NCBI GenBank assembly: GCA_024998815.1
Contig: JACEUQ010000001.1
Location: 868,001-932,000, forward strand
From: Opitutus sp.
Lineage (GTDB): Bacteria > Verrucomicrobiota > Verrucomicrobiia > Opitutales > Opitutaceae
Direction of reading: 5' to 3'
Length of the DNA: 64,000 nucleotides
Position 1 is the stretch's first letter. Every line of letters starts with the position of its first letter. Shown here piece by piece: positions 17,931 through 26,412 of this stretch. A program made the translations under genes and the position numbers. The notes under the pieces are model-generated. The model made no database searches. It saw nothing but the letters and a program-made list of their open reading frames with translations, and was not told the DNA's origin.

Positions 17931-19010
17931 TCACTCAGGCTTTTTGATCGTCGCCTGCAACGCCTTCGCCCGCTTGGTTGCCTCGGCGATTTGTTCTTTT
18001 GTCATCTTCCCTTCGAGCTCATGACTGAATGTCCGCGCATCTTCATCACCAGCAGCACTGGCTAGGTTGCACCACGCGTGGGCTTCAATTAAATCCTTTA
18101 ACACTCCAGTGCCTTTGCTATATGAGAAACCGAGGTTATACTGGGCAGTGGGGTCGCCCTGCTCTGCGGCTTTGAGATACCACTTCACTGCCTCCACCTT
18201 GTCCGTGAGCACTCCTTGACCGTTGGCGTAAGCGCAACCGAGATTATACTGGGCATCAGCATAGCCCTGCTCTGCGGCGTTTTGATACCACTTCGCTGCT
18301 TCCGCATGATCCGTCAGCACTCCTTGACCGTTGGCGTAAGCGCAGCCGAGGTTATGCTGAGCAGGAGCATAGCCCTGCTCAGCGGCTTTGAGATACCACT
18401 TCGCTGCTTCCGCCTGATCCGTCGCTACTCCATGACCGTTATCGTAAGCGCAACCGAGGTTATACTGGGCAGAAGCCTTACCCTGCTCTGCGGCTTTGAG
18501 ATACCACTTCACTGCTTCCACCTTGTCCGTGAGCACTCCCCTGCCTTCATCGTAAACTAAACCGAGGTTAAACTGTGCAGTGGCATCGCCCTGCTCAGCA
18601 GCTTTACGATACCATTTCACTGCCTCCACCTTGTCCGTGAGCACTCCTTGACCGTTGGCGTAAGCGCAACCGAGATTACACTGGGCATCAACATAGCCCT
18701 GCTCAGCAGCTTTACGATACCACTTCGCTGCTTCAACCTGATCCTTCGACACCCCTTCGCCCTTAGCGTAAGCACAACCGAGGGCAAACTGTGCTCCAGC
18801 GTGCCCCTGCTCAGCAGCTTTGCTAAACCACTTCACGCCCTCCACCACGTCTTTCTTCACTCCATCGCCAAAGAAATAAGCGAATCCGAGAAAAGACTGT
18901 GCATCAGGTAATCCATTCTCGGCATTCTTACGCACATCATCGGGAACTTCATCAGCCAAAAAGTTCGACATCAGCCCAATGGACAGAAATAGGACTTCAA
19001 AAAAAATCAT
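17931..19010 (-). CDS. Exported Sel1-repeat protein
   Basis: The 359-residue protein opens with a hydrophobic leader (MIFFEVLFLSIGLMSNFLA), likely a signal peptide. Eight 36-residue Sel1 (TPR-like) repeats follow from about residue 30 to 320, each of the form G-x-x-x-A-Q-x-x-L-G-x-x-Y-x-x-G-x-G-V, then an A-x-K-W-Y-x-K-A-A-E-Q helix. Several repeats are nearly identical at DNA level with a 108-bp period, so copy number may vary. Sel1 proteins act as protein-binding scaffolds; as end cargo of the element the partner is unknown. Confidence 0.88.
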   Translation of the reverse strand: MIFFEVLFLSIGLMSNFLADEVPDDVRKNAENGLPDAQSFLGFAYFFGDGVKKDVVEGVKWFSKAAEQGHAGAQFALGCAYAKGEGVSKDQVEAAKWYRKAAEQGYVDAQCNLGCAYANGQGVLTDKVEAVKWYRKAAEQGDATAQFNLGLVYDEGRGVLTDKVEAVKWYLKAAEQGKASAQYNLGCAYDNGHGVATDQAEAAKWYLKAAEQGYAPAQHNLGCAYANGQGVLTDHAEAAKWYQNAAEQGYADAQYNLGCAYANGQGVLTDKVEAVKWYLKAAEQGDPTAQYNLGFSYSKGTGVLKDLIEAHAWCNLASAAGDEDARTFSHELEGKMTKEQIAEATKRAKALQATIKKPE

Positions 19011-19336
19011 TTCGCGAAATAGAGCAAACGGGTAACGCTAGGCAAGACGACTCTCTTCGGTTAAAACTAAAGCCGTGCGAAAAACGATTCTGTTATCATT
19101 CTTCCTGCTCGCTTCGCTCTGCAAAGCTGACCCCATTTCAGGCCGCCTACCGAAACCATAAAACTCACAAAACACGGCCAGGCCCCTTTGTGACGCTTTC
19201 CGACGTTCTGGTTTGCGGCCGACTTATCCACTGACATCACGAGTGGCCATCAGCGGACTGCGAAATACGCAGCCCGCCCCGATCACCCCAATAAGGGGGA
19301 CATCCCCTTAGCTATATAATTATAATTCGTGACTAT
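19011..19336. other. Intergenic region with weak hairpin
   Basis: No gene is seen here. A hairpin TAAGGGG/CCCCTTA at 19292-19310 lies downstream of the LamG-PKD gene on the minus strand and may weakly end its transcript, but no T run follows on that strand. Confidence 0.4.
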
Positions 19337-20686
19337 TTAATGTTTCAGGCAGGCGATAATTCCATTCGCCAGATCCAGCAAGGGACCTCCTGTATCAATA
19401 GGTATAACCCCGTCGGCAATCAGCTCCTCAACTTGGTGAACGAAGGCAGTGGTCAAGTTGATGGTTGCTTTGGGATTCTTGGGCAGTTTGGCGAGCGCCT
19501 GCTCCAGTTTAACCGTCAAGGCCTTGCCTTGGGCACACGTTAATACTCCGTTTTTTACCAGGTTTTTGACTGCTTTTTCAAGTTCGGTGAAGACTTGCCC
19601 CAAGGGCTTCGCAAAAACTTGGATGATGTCAGCGGTGCTGCAGACGTGGCCATCGTTGACGACAAGCTTTATAGTATACAGGCCGATTTGGTCGGGCACG
19701 AATGAGGGGAACGCCGTTGTCCGGTTGCGTAATTTAGCCTCACTGCACGCTGGTTTGCCGATCAATTCCCATGAATAGGTAAGCGGATCACCGTCGCAGT
19801 CGAAGGAATTGGATCCATCCAGCTTGACCAGGCAGCATTTTACGACGGCTTGATCGGGGCCGGCGTTGGCCACCGGCGGAGTGGTGTAGCCCCACACTTT
19901 GAGTTCATCTATGACGCCATCTACATTCGGTTCCCAATTATGCCGCTGCCAGTCTTCCGGATAGGGCCGCGAGCCAACATACAAGTTCATCGGTTCATTC
20001 CAAACAAAGCCGCCCCCGTTTCCCTCAGCGAAGTTCTCGGAGGGATCCATGCCAAAGGGAGTCGTGTCATTAAAAAGCAGTTGAGTTTTAATCGTGCCAT
20101 CCGGCAGCCCGCCATCCCACTTCATCGTTATTTTTATCGGCTTATTGAGGGTCCATTGCGGTTCAAAGGCGGGGTAATAGTATGCGCCTGAACGGTTCGC
20201 TGTATCATAGTCGATTGCCAAAAAAGCTCCTCGGTCCTGCCAGTCATTGAATGTTAATGACATGGATATCTTGTCTGGGGCTGCCTTGAGGCCATAATAG
20301 AGGAGGTCCACCACATGGCCGACGCGATAATCGCTCCAGGATGGGGTGTACCAGAATTCGATTTCCCCCTTGGGCGCTAACTGTAAATCACGAAACTCGA
20401 TGTAGTTATTGGGGATGTCGAGGTTTCCCGTTCTGGGCGCCGAACGGAAGCCATTGCCCGCATGACCGGGTTGATAATAAAGATCACCAATCTTTACGCC
20501 TGGCACTCCCACTTTACTCTTGGCCACCTCACAGTCGGACCCCAGTTTATTCCATAGTTGCAGGTATTTAACGGGTTCCGGGCATTGAACTGGTTCAGGG
20601 CATTGGTTGGCTTCGCAAATCGAGGGTAATCCGAGTTGGGCCATGATCAACAGCCCGAGAGAACTGGCACGCCATGTCTTTTTCAT
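19337..20686 (-). CDS. Secreted LamG-like / PKD / FIMAH-like protein (island copy)
   Basis: The protein is 449 residues from ATG 20686 (MKKTWRASSLGLLIMAQLGL), a signal peptide ending near SICEA; the frame is open to 20869 without a good start. A LamG/concanavalin-like domain follows (KYLQLWNKLG, GNGFRSAPRTGN, EIEFWYTPSW, NVDGVIDELKVWG). Next comes a PKD-type domain (PPVANAGPDQAVV, YSWELIGKP, YTIKLVVNDGHV). The last 80 residues are a helical FIMAH-like module (KLEQALAKLPKNPKA, AFVHQVEELIADGVI). It is a paralogue of 59992-61320, with extra cysteines here. It is probably exported and glycan- or surface-bound. Confidence 0.85.
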   Translation of the reverse strand: MKKTWRASSLGLLIMAQLGLPSICEANQCPEPVQCPEPVKYLQLWNKLGSDCEVAKSKVGVPGVKIGDLYYQPGHAGNGFRSAPRTGNLDIPNNYIEFRDLQLAPKGEIEFWYTPSWSDYRVGHVVDLLYYGLKAAPDKISMSLTFNDWQDRGAFLAIDYDTANRSGAYYYPAFEPQWTLNKPIKITMKWDGGLPDGTIKTQLLFNDTTPFGMDPSENFAEGNGGGFVWNEPMNLYVGSRPYPEDWQRHNWEPNVDGVIDELKVWGYTTPPVANAGPDQAVVKCCLVKLDGSNSFDCDGDPLTYSWELIGKPACSEAKLRNRTTAFPSFVPDQIGLYTIKLVVNDGHVCSTADIIQVFAKPLGQVFTELEKAVKNLVKNGVLTCAQGKALTVKLEQALAKLPKNPKATINLTTAFVHQVEELIADGVIPIDTGGPLLDLANGIIACLKH

Positions 20687-20836
20687 ATGGTTCCTGCGGT
20701 TGGGGGTATTATAGTATTTGGGGGACTTTACGCCCGAGGTAAAGCGGGTGCCTAATATTTTGCATGGTTGCCCAATTAAATCAACCGCGGTGGCATCTTT
20801 ATTGAGTTGAGTTTTGTCTGCGGGGTTGGCCTCCAT

Positions 20837-20860
20837 ATTACTGATAGGAAACTGGATTTT
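20837..20860. repeat. 24-bp direct repeat, copy 1
   Basis: These 24 bases recur exactly at 22734-22757 on the other side of the IS1380 copy. Here they lie in the upstream open extension of the LamG-PKD gene. Confidence 0.7.
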
Positions 20861-20908
20861 GTAGACCATGAGCCGGACGTGGTTTTAAAGCGTGAATGGT
20901 GCATTAAA

Positions 20909-22649
20909 CCTAAATCCGGCAATAGAAACTAGCCAAAAATCACGCAGGTGATTGTTTGGCTGTCATATGCCGCCGTTTTTACCGCCGGAAAAAGCTCACC
21001 CCGAGGGTGAGTCAGAAAACCCTGATCACAAGGCAACGCCAAGCGATGCCGCCGAGGTGTTGATTGTGGATACACCCGGAGGACGTTTTCGTGCGCAGTT
21101 CGCCCCAGAGTTGCCGGTGAGCCCCTTGGGGGCACTGGTGTTTTTCACGCAGTACTTGTGTGCGACAGGAGGCTTCGAGGCACTGGTTGCGGACACGCCG
21201 CTTTGTTACAGCAGCAACCGCGCACACCGCCCTCGCGACGTGATTGGAACCCTGCTTTTGGGGATGCTCTCCGGGCACTATCGCTACGCGCACCTCGCGG
21301 CCCTGCGCGGCGACGACATTGCCCCGAGCCTGCTCGGACTTAAGTCGATTGTCAGCGAGGATTGTGTGCGCCGGGCGCTGGCTCGCATCGGTGCCGAGCA
21401 GGGGCAGGACTGGTTGCGGCGTCACCTCGACCAAACCTGTCATGGGTTTTTGGATAACCAGTGGATCCTCGACATCGATGTCACCATCAAGCCCATCTAT
21501 GGACGTCAGGAAGGTGCCAGCATCGGCTATAACCCGCAAAAGCCCGGACGCCCCAGCCACGCCTACCACACCTACTGGATCGCCACCTTGCGCCTGTGTC
21601 TGGACGTGGAGGTGCACCCCGGCGATCAATCCGCCGCCGGACATGGTTTTGCGGGGCTGTGGGCGCTCATCGACCGACTGCCAGCCGAGCGCCGGCCCCA
21701 TCTTTTGCGCGGTGACTGCGCCTATGGCCAGGAGGCGCTGCTCAGTGAAGCTGAAGCGCGTAAACTCAACTATTTGTTCAAACTGCGCCGCACCGCCAAG
21801 GCCCGCGAGCTGGTGGCCGCGCTTGAACGCACCACCACCACCGCTTGGACCGACGCCGGACAAGGCTGGCAGGGCTGCGAAAGCTGCCTGCGCCTGCAAG
21901 GCTGGAACCGGGCCCGACGTGTGGTGGTCTTGCGCCGTCGCCTCAACGACCAACGCCACCCCCGGGCCCGCCGCCGCCTCGTGCGCGAGCAAGCCGACCA
22001 CGCTTTGCTGCTGAACATCCCCGACGCGGCCGCCTGCGAGCCGATCATCTACGAACATCAGATCCTCGTTACGAGCCTGCCCTACGAGATCCTTACCCTT
22101 GCCACCCTGTATCGGGAACGTGGGGGCGCGGAAAACCCCTTCGACGAGCTCAAGAACCAGTGGAGCTGGTCGGGGTTTACCTCCCAGGAGCTAAACTCCT
22201 GTCAGCACGCCGCGCGTTTGGCCGCACTGGTTTACAACTGGTGGACGCTCTATCACCGCCTGCTTCAACCCGGTCAGCACCACGAGGCGGTGAGTACACG
22301 TCCCCGTCTGCTCTGCGGAGCGACCCGGCAGAGCGAACACTCCGGTCAACGCCGCCTGGACGTGCGCTTGAGCCATGCCGAGGCACCTCGCCTGAGTGAA
22401 CTCATCACAAAGCTGGCCAGATGGTTACATGGTATCCTTCATAATGCGGAGCAATGGAGTGTCGCCCAGCGCTGGGGGCAAATCGTAGCGAGGATTTTAC
22501 AGGAAAACTTCCCTGTACTCGGCCCTGAACCGCCTTTGGCCACCGCCCCAAGCTGATCGCGCTTCCGTTCAGCCTGCCGCAGCACTCTCCACCCTCATCT
22601 ATCCGACGGGCAACGCCCGCCGGCCGCACTTTCTATTGCCGGATTTAGG
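20909..22649 (+). mobile_element. IS1380-like element, copy 1
   Basis: The element is 1,741 bp with perfect inverted ends CCTAAATCCGGCAATAGAAA. It is flanked by the duplication TTAAA at 20904-20908 and 22650-22654. It encodes one transposase. Copy 2 (47224-48964) has the same length, the same encoded protein, the opposite orientation and also TTAAA duplications. Confidence 0.92.
20967..22556 (+). CDS. IS1380-like DDE transposase, copy 1
   Basis: The protein is 529 residues from ATG 20967 (MPPFLPPEKAHPEGES); an upstream TTG is possible. The core has WILDIDVTIKPIYGRQEGA (first Asp), GYNPQKPGRPSHAYHTYWI, LLRGDCAYGQEALL (second Asp) and, near the end, ENPFDELKNQWSWSGFTS with the glutamate. This order and the Y-N-P-x-K-P-G-R-P-S-H block fit IS1380-type (DDE group 1) transposases. 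The open frame is intact. Confidence 0.9.
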   Translation: MPPFLPPEKAHPEGESENPDHKATPSDAAEVLIVDTPGGRFRAQFAPELPVSPLGALVFFTQYLCATGGFEALVADTPLCYSSNRAHRPRDVIGTLLLGMLSGHYRYAHLAALRGDDIAPSLLGLKSIVSEDCVRRALARIGAEQGQDWLRRHLDQTCHGFLDNQWILDIDVTIKPIYGRQEGASIGYNPQKPGRPSHAYHTYWIATLRLCLDVEVHPGDQSAAGHGFAGLWALIDRLPAERRPHLLRGDCAYGQEALLSEAEARKLNYLFKLRRTAKARELVAALERTTTTAWTDAGQGWQGCESCLRLQGWNRARRVVVLRRRLNDQRHPRARRRLVREQADHALLLNIPDAAACEPIIYEHQILVTSLPYEILTLATLYRERGGAENPFDELKNQWSWSGFTSQELNSCQHAARLAALVYNWWTLYHRLLQPGQHHEAVSTRPRLLCGATRQSEHSGQRRLDVRLSHAEAPRLSELITKLARWLHGILHNAEQWSVAQRWGQIVARILQENFPVLGPEPPLATAPS

Positions 22650-23004
22650 TTAAAACCTAGAAACGGTGCTCCGTCCGGCAGGTTTTCTGACGACCAGCAC
22701 GGGCAAAGCCTTCATCGCGGGCGACGACATCGCATTACTGATAGGAAACTGGATTTTACTGATAGGGCTTCGGAATCCGTCGAGCTGAGGTTGCTCCGGG
22801 TGCCGCTTTCACGCTTTCTCGCTTCTGGGCTTACGTAGTTCGGCCAAAATGTAGCCATGAAACGGCCTCCTTTTCAGTGGAGTAAGACTTCGATTCGGTT
22901 TCAACCAATCGAGTGGAATAGAACTTGAGTTTTATTCCCGATGGGACGATGTTCTCGTCACCGCAGACAAAACTCGGCCCCGTGCCGTGAGAACCGCAAG
23001 GTTC
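22650..23004. other. Intergenic region with second 24-bp repeat and hairpin
   Basis: No gene is seen here. The exact 24-bp repeat of 20837-20860 lies at 22734-22757, followed by a partial further copy (ACTGATAGGG). At 22992-23022 the hairpin AACCGCA/TGCGGTT followed by TTTTT would terminate plus-strand transcription, although no plus-strand gene feeds it now. Confidence 0.5.
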
Positions 23005-23370
23005 CTATATCTGCGGTTTTTTCGTTTTTAGGCCAGTGAACCGCTCCGCCAGACTGAGCGGGCGCGCATGAGTCCAACGAACACCCGGCGCTTCCCCGAA
23101 GTGCAAGTCGTGGATTTCCGTGATTTGGGGCCAAAGTGCGTTGAGGAATCGGTCTTCACGCATCGGTGCCCCGGTTGATTTGTCCACCACCGGTTGTTGG
23201 GTAGTACCGTCGAAGCGTATTTCGAAAAAGCGTTGCACGGCCCATAGAAAATAATCGGCCGCCTGTAGGCAGACGCGGCGAGTGGGATCGGAGACTTCGA
23301 CGACCCATTGACCTTTGCGACGATAGCCAAAGCGGCTTTCAAAAGCGGCATCGGCCTCAGCCAAGGCCGT
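23005..23370 (-). pseudogene. C-terminal fragment of DUF3800-type protein
   Basis: About 120 residues are open. VVEVSDPTRRVCLQAADYFLWAVQR and later NALWPQITEIHDLHF match the C-terminal pattern of DUF3800 proteins (P-x-x-x-x-x-L-Q-x-A-D-Y-x-x-W). The acidic N-terminal half of the family is missing. The frame enters the simple repeat at 23377-23414 upstream, and only a TTG near 23364 could start it. DUF3800 proteins occur often on mobile elements and have a predicted RNase-H-like fold. I treat it as truncated. Confidence 0.6.
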
Positions 23371-23376
23371 GCGGAT

Positions 23377-23414
23377 GAGAACGAGTAGGAGTAGGAGTAG
23401 GAGAACGAGAACGA
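23377..23414. repeat. Intergenic GAGAACGAGTAGG-type repeat, copy 1
   Basis: The pattern is GAGAACGAG(TAGGAG)n...AGAACGAGAACGA with three TAGGAG units. Related copies stand at 24451-24483 and 28107-28138, each between structural genes of the head module. Confidence 0.8.
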
Positions 23415-23428
23415 TTGCGGATGGGCAT

Positions 23429-23465
23429 AAAAAGGGGCGGCGGTCTTCTTGGACCGGCCGCCCGT
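23429..23465 (-). terminator. Rho-independent terminator after the capsid gene
   Basis: Read on the minus strand, GGGCGGCCGGTC / GACCGCCGCCC forms a long GC stem with a short loop, followed by TTTTT. It closes the head-gene transcript. Confidence 0.85.
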
Positions 23466-23490
23466 GGGGCTCTCTATAATAAGAGAGGCG

Positions 23491-24393
23491 TTAGCTGGCG
23501 GTGAGTTTGCGGGCGCAGACGGGGCTGGTGACTCGGATGTCTTCGCTCCAGTCGACCGCCAGAATATCGGACCGGGCGGCGTCGTCGCGGTAGGTGCGGA
23601 CCACGTCCACTCCGCCACGGCGGAGGCGGAAGGTTTTCATGAAGCTCGGATCGTAGAGCGTGGGGCTGGCGTTGGCGTGGAAGATCACCAACTGCTGGCC
23701 GATGATGTTTACGTTGGCTTTGGTCAGGCCGAGTTTGGTCGTGTCCCGGGCCAAGATGCCGACGCGGATGTCGATGCTGGGGTTGAGCAACAACGAGCTG
23801 AATTGGGCCATGCTCACACCGATCGAGGCCGCACCGGGGAAGCGGGCGATCACTTTGGCGTTGTTGCGCAGTTTATTCCAGAGGGGCAGGCCAATTACCA
23901 GGCGGTTGGGCATGCGGCCGGTGTCGGTGGCGAGGGCTTCGATTTGTTCGTCGAGTTTGGCGATGGGGTCGTCACTCGCCAGGGTGATGTTGGCGGCGGC
24001 CGCGAGCGCGGTCAGGGCGGCGAACACTTTGGCTTCGTGGGAGGTGACGGCAGAGGAGACGAGGGTCTGCGTTTTGGCCTCTTCGAGACGGAGGGGATCG
24101 CCTTCGCCTGCCTCGTCGCGTTCGTGGTCGTCGATGGCGATTTCGAGTGCCTGGGGGAGACAGTTGTAGGTGGGATCGCTGGCGGCGAATTCGAGGCGTT
24201 TGGCGGGGCCACCGACGGCGCGGGAGGTATCGATCACCTGGAAGGTGTTCTTGTCGTCGAAGTTTTTATACTGGCCGGTGGCGGCGGGGACGACGACCTC
24301 GGGGGCGAGGAAGTTGGCAAGGGTGGCGGAGATGTCTTGCGACAGGCCGCGGGCGTAGTTGGTCAGGGTGACGTTGTATTTGGAGGAGCTCAT
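23491..24393 (-). CDS. Phage major capsid protein
   Basis: The 300-residue protein starts at ATG 24393 (MSSSKYNVTLTNYARG). The N-terminus has the pattern seen in many HK97-fold capsid proteins of Mu-like heads: FLAPEVVVPAATGQYKNFDD, then residues leading to YNCLPQALEIAIDDHER. RLVIGLPLWNKLRNN follows in the middle and a beta-rich end. It is the last gene of the head operon, with its own terminator. No separate scaffold gene is seen; the upstream Mu I-like protein probably provides protease and scaffold. Confidence 0.82.
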   Translation of the reverse strand: MSSSKYNVTLTNYARGLSQDISATLANFLAPEVVVPAATGQYKNFDDKNTFQVIDTSRAVGGPAKRLEFAASDPTYNCLPQALEIAIDDHERDEAGEGDPLRLEEAKTQTLVSSAVTSHEAKVFAALTALAAAANITLASDDPIAKLDEQIEALATDTGRMPNRLVIGLPLWNKLRNNAKVIARFPGAASIGVSMAQFSSLLLNPSIDIRVGILARDTTKLGLTKANVNIIGQQLVIFHANASPTLYDPSFMKTFRLRRGGVDVVRTYRDDAARSDILAVDWSEDIRVTSPVCARKLTAS

Positions 24394-24450
24394 GAGAAGA
24401 AAGATGACAGAGGTCAGGGGGCAGATGGCAGAGGTCGGATTTCGGAACGG

Positions 24451-24483
24451 GAGAACGAGTAGGAGTAAGAGAACGAGAACGAC
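24451..24483. repeat. Intergenic GAGAACGAGTAGG-type repeat, copy 2
   Basis: This copy lies between the capsid and decoration genes and is preceded by GTCGGATTTCGGA, as is copy 3. Confidence 0.8.
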
Positions 24484-24490
24484 TCGGAGG

Positions 24491-24883
24491 TTAGGCGGCG
24501 GGGGTGTAGGTCGGGACGTAGAGGGCGGCTTCGATCAGTTCACCGGTTTTCCCTGATTCGAGGGCCACACCCATCACCATCTGAGGGAATTCGTTGCTAT
24601 AGCCTTCAACGCAGCCGGTGGCGGTGAGTTGCAGCAGTTCACCAAAGCTGACCGTGCCGTTGATTTTCACTCGGACCGTGCCAGCGAGGCCGCCGGGAAT
24701 CGCCACGGTGACGCGTTCGTAGGCTTTGCCGCCGGTAAGAAGCAGTCCAAGGGGTTTTTCGAGGGCGTAATCAACCAGGCAGATGCTTTCGTTGTTACTA
24801 AGCCGAACGAACCGGCCTTCTTGGCCGGTCAGATCGACGTCGGCCATAACCGAGATAATCGCGTTGGTGCGGGTGAGGTGCAT
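24491..24883 (-). CDS. Head decoration-like protein A (DUF2190-type)
   Basis: The 130-residue beta-rich protein (MHLTRTNAIISVMADVDLTG) contains EKPLGLLLTGGKAYERVTVA, GLAGTVRVKINGTV and LIEAALYV. The layout is that of small phage proteins that stabilise or decorate capsids (DUF2190/gpD-like), and it sits directly upstream of the capsid gene. It is a diverged duplicate of the next gene. Confidence 0.7.
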   Translation of the reverse strand: MHLTRTNAIISVMADVDLTGQEGRFVRLSNNESICLVDYALEKPLGLLLTGGKAYERVTVAIPGGLAGTVRVKINGTVSFGELLQLTATGCVEGYSNEFPQMVMGVALESGKTGELIEAALYVPTYTPAA

Positions 24884-24933
24884 GGGAATGAGCTGGGAGC
24901 TATTAGCTATGAGCTGTGAGCCTGGAGCCGGGA

Positions 24934-25329
24934 TTAGGTGAGGGATTGGGGGGCGATGAGGATGGCTTCGACGAGTTCGCCGGTGACGCCGGTTTCGAGG
25001 GCTTGCGCAACGAGGGTGCGGGCGCCGGTGCCGGCGTCGGTTTGAACGCGGCCGTCAGCGGTGGTCTGCAGGTAGGCGCCGATGGTCGAAACCGTTGCTG
25101 CGAGTTTGACGCGGACGGTGCCAGCGAGGCCGCCGGCGCCGAGGGCGACTGTGACGCGTTCATCGGCTTTGCCGTCACAGAGGAGGACGCCTAGGGGTTT
25201 GACGGTGGCCGAGCTGAGGAGGGCGGCTTTGCCTGCGGTGAGGACGATGAAGCGGCCAACGTAGCCGGTGAGGTCGGCGTTGGCCTCGAAAGAGAGGATG
25301 GCGTTGGTACGGGCGAGGGAGGTTTTCAT
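24934..25329 (-). CDS. Head decoration-like protein B (DUF2190-type)
   Basis: The 131-residue protein (MKTSLARTNAILSFEANADLTG) aligns along its length with decoration protein A: RTNAI, the DLTG-G-RF start, KPLG-LL-GKA-ERVTVA, GLAGTVRVK, GELVEA. The two are tandem duplicates that have diverged in loops. They may form mixed capsid decoration, or one may be a spike. Both intergenic gaps here carry a GAGCTGGGAGCT-type repeat. Confidence 0.7.
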   Translation of the reverse strand: MKTSLARTNAILSFEANADLTGYVGRFIVLTAGKAALLSSATVKPLGVLLCDGKADERVTVALGAGGLAGTVRVKLAATVSTIGAYLQTTADGRVQTDAGTGARTLVAQALETGVTGELVEAILIAPQSLT

Positions 25330-25372
25330 GGGGAGCGAGCTGGGAGCTTAGAGCTGTGAGCTAGGAGTTGGG

Positions 25373-26383
25373 TTAGCGGAAGAGGTCGGGGCTTTCGGCT
25401 TTGGCCTTGGCGTAGATGGATTGGAAATCGGCGCTGGGGTGAGCGGCGCGGATGGTGGCTAACTTCTGCTCTTGGCGGGTGATCTGGCTGGCGGGAGTGG
25501 CGGTGTCATCAGTGCCGGTGGTGAGGCGGGCGAGCACGGGGTTGATCGTCAGGGATTCGAGGGCTTTCACTGCTTTGGTTTCGTCGCGGAGGAGTGCATC
25601 GACCCAGAAGCCGCGGGTGTCGGTGTCCTTGGCGGGGAGGCGACCGGCGCGAACAGCGGCGTCAACGTGGGCTTCGGCGCGGTGGCGGGCTTGCGTCGCC
25701 ATGAGTAATTGGAGGCCGGCGAGTTCGCTTTTGAGCGCGGTGGCGTGGCGGGTGAGCTGGGCTACGAGGTCGGCTTCGTCGGTGGCAGAGGCTTCGACGA
25801 GCGAAAGAGAACGGAGGGTGGCGATGAGGTTTTGCATGGGCATCGCTTCGGGCGTGGTGTCAACCGGTGCGGCCGCGAACAGGGGCGCGATGCGCTTGAA
25901 CGCGGCGCGATTGACCAGGCCGCCCATGTTGATTTCGGAGCCGGTCACTTGGCCGGAGGCGTCCAGGTGGAAGGTCGGGGAAAATCGGCGGAAGGTGCGG
26001 CCTTCGACCGACTTTTTACCGGCGTCGGACCAGTCGAGGCGGGCGCGGACGCCGCCGGTCTGCGGCTCGCCACCAGCCCAATAAAATTCGGTCGGCCAAG
26101 CGGAGGCTTCGCGGTCCTCGTGGTTAAAATCGAAAAAGGGCCGGTCTTCGCGGCCTTCGGCGGCGGCGGTCAATTTTGCGGCGAGGAAGGTTTGCAGCAC
26201 GGCGGCGGTGGCTGCGTTCACGGCCACTTCGACCGAGACGGGTTTGCCGCCCTGGGACGCCCGGATGCGGTGGCGACCGGGCGGCATGTACTGGATGTCG
26301 GTGGGGAGCGCGGCGCCTTCGGTCAGGGCGTTGGCGAAGGCGGCGTGTAGCGGTGCGTTTTTGTTGTTGGTGGCGAGGTCCAT
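25373..26383 (-). CDS. Mu I-like head protease/scaffold protein
   Basis: The 336-residue protein has an N-terminal half with PFFDFNHEDREASAWPTEFYW, the N-H-x-x-x-x-x-S-A-W type block of Mu prophage I proteins. Later comes VEGRTFRRFSPTFHLDASGQV with the R-x-x-S-P-x-F block. The C-terminal half, from about residue 190, is helical and charged, as expected for an internal scaffold. In Mu-like phages this protein is cleaved during head maturation. Its position between portal and capsid fits. Confidence 0.8.
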   Translation of the reverse strand: MDLATNNKNAPLHAAFANALTEGAALPTDIQYMPPGRHRIRASQGGKPVSVEVAVNAATAAVLQTFLAAKLTAAAEGREDRPFFDFNHEDREASAWPTEFYWAGGEPQTGGVRARLDWSDAGKKSVEGRTFRRFSPTFHLDASGQVTGSEINMGGLVNRAAFKRIAPLFAAAPVDTTPEAMPMQNLIATLRSLSLVEASATDEADLVAQLTRHATALKSELAGLQLLMATQARHRAEAHVDAAVRAGRLPAKDTDTRGFWVDALLRDETKAVKALESLTINPVLARLTTGTDDTATPASQITRQEQKLATIRAAHPSADFQSIYAKAKAESPDLFR

Positions 26384-26412
26384 GCCATCGCCACGGTGTC
26401 AACGGTGGGCGC

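Noticed and set aside
18216-18911. Plus-strand ORFs with repeated TVGVSATEI-type sequence
   Set aside because: The repetition is the reverse reading of the Sel1 repeats, not a new repeat protein.
17931-19010. Possible CRISPR array because of 108-bp tandem repeats
   Set aside because: The repeats are coding Sel1 units without unique spacers. No cas genes are in the window.
21012-22058. 348-residue minus-strand ORF inside IS1380 copy 1 (and its equal at 47815-48861)
   Set aside because: It is antisense to a clear DDE transposase with strong motifs. The protein has no recognisable domain and the openness follows from high GC.
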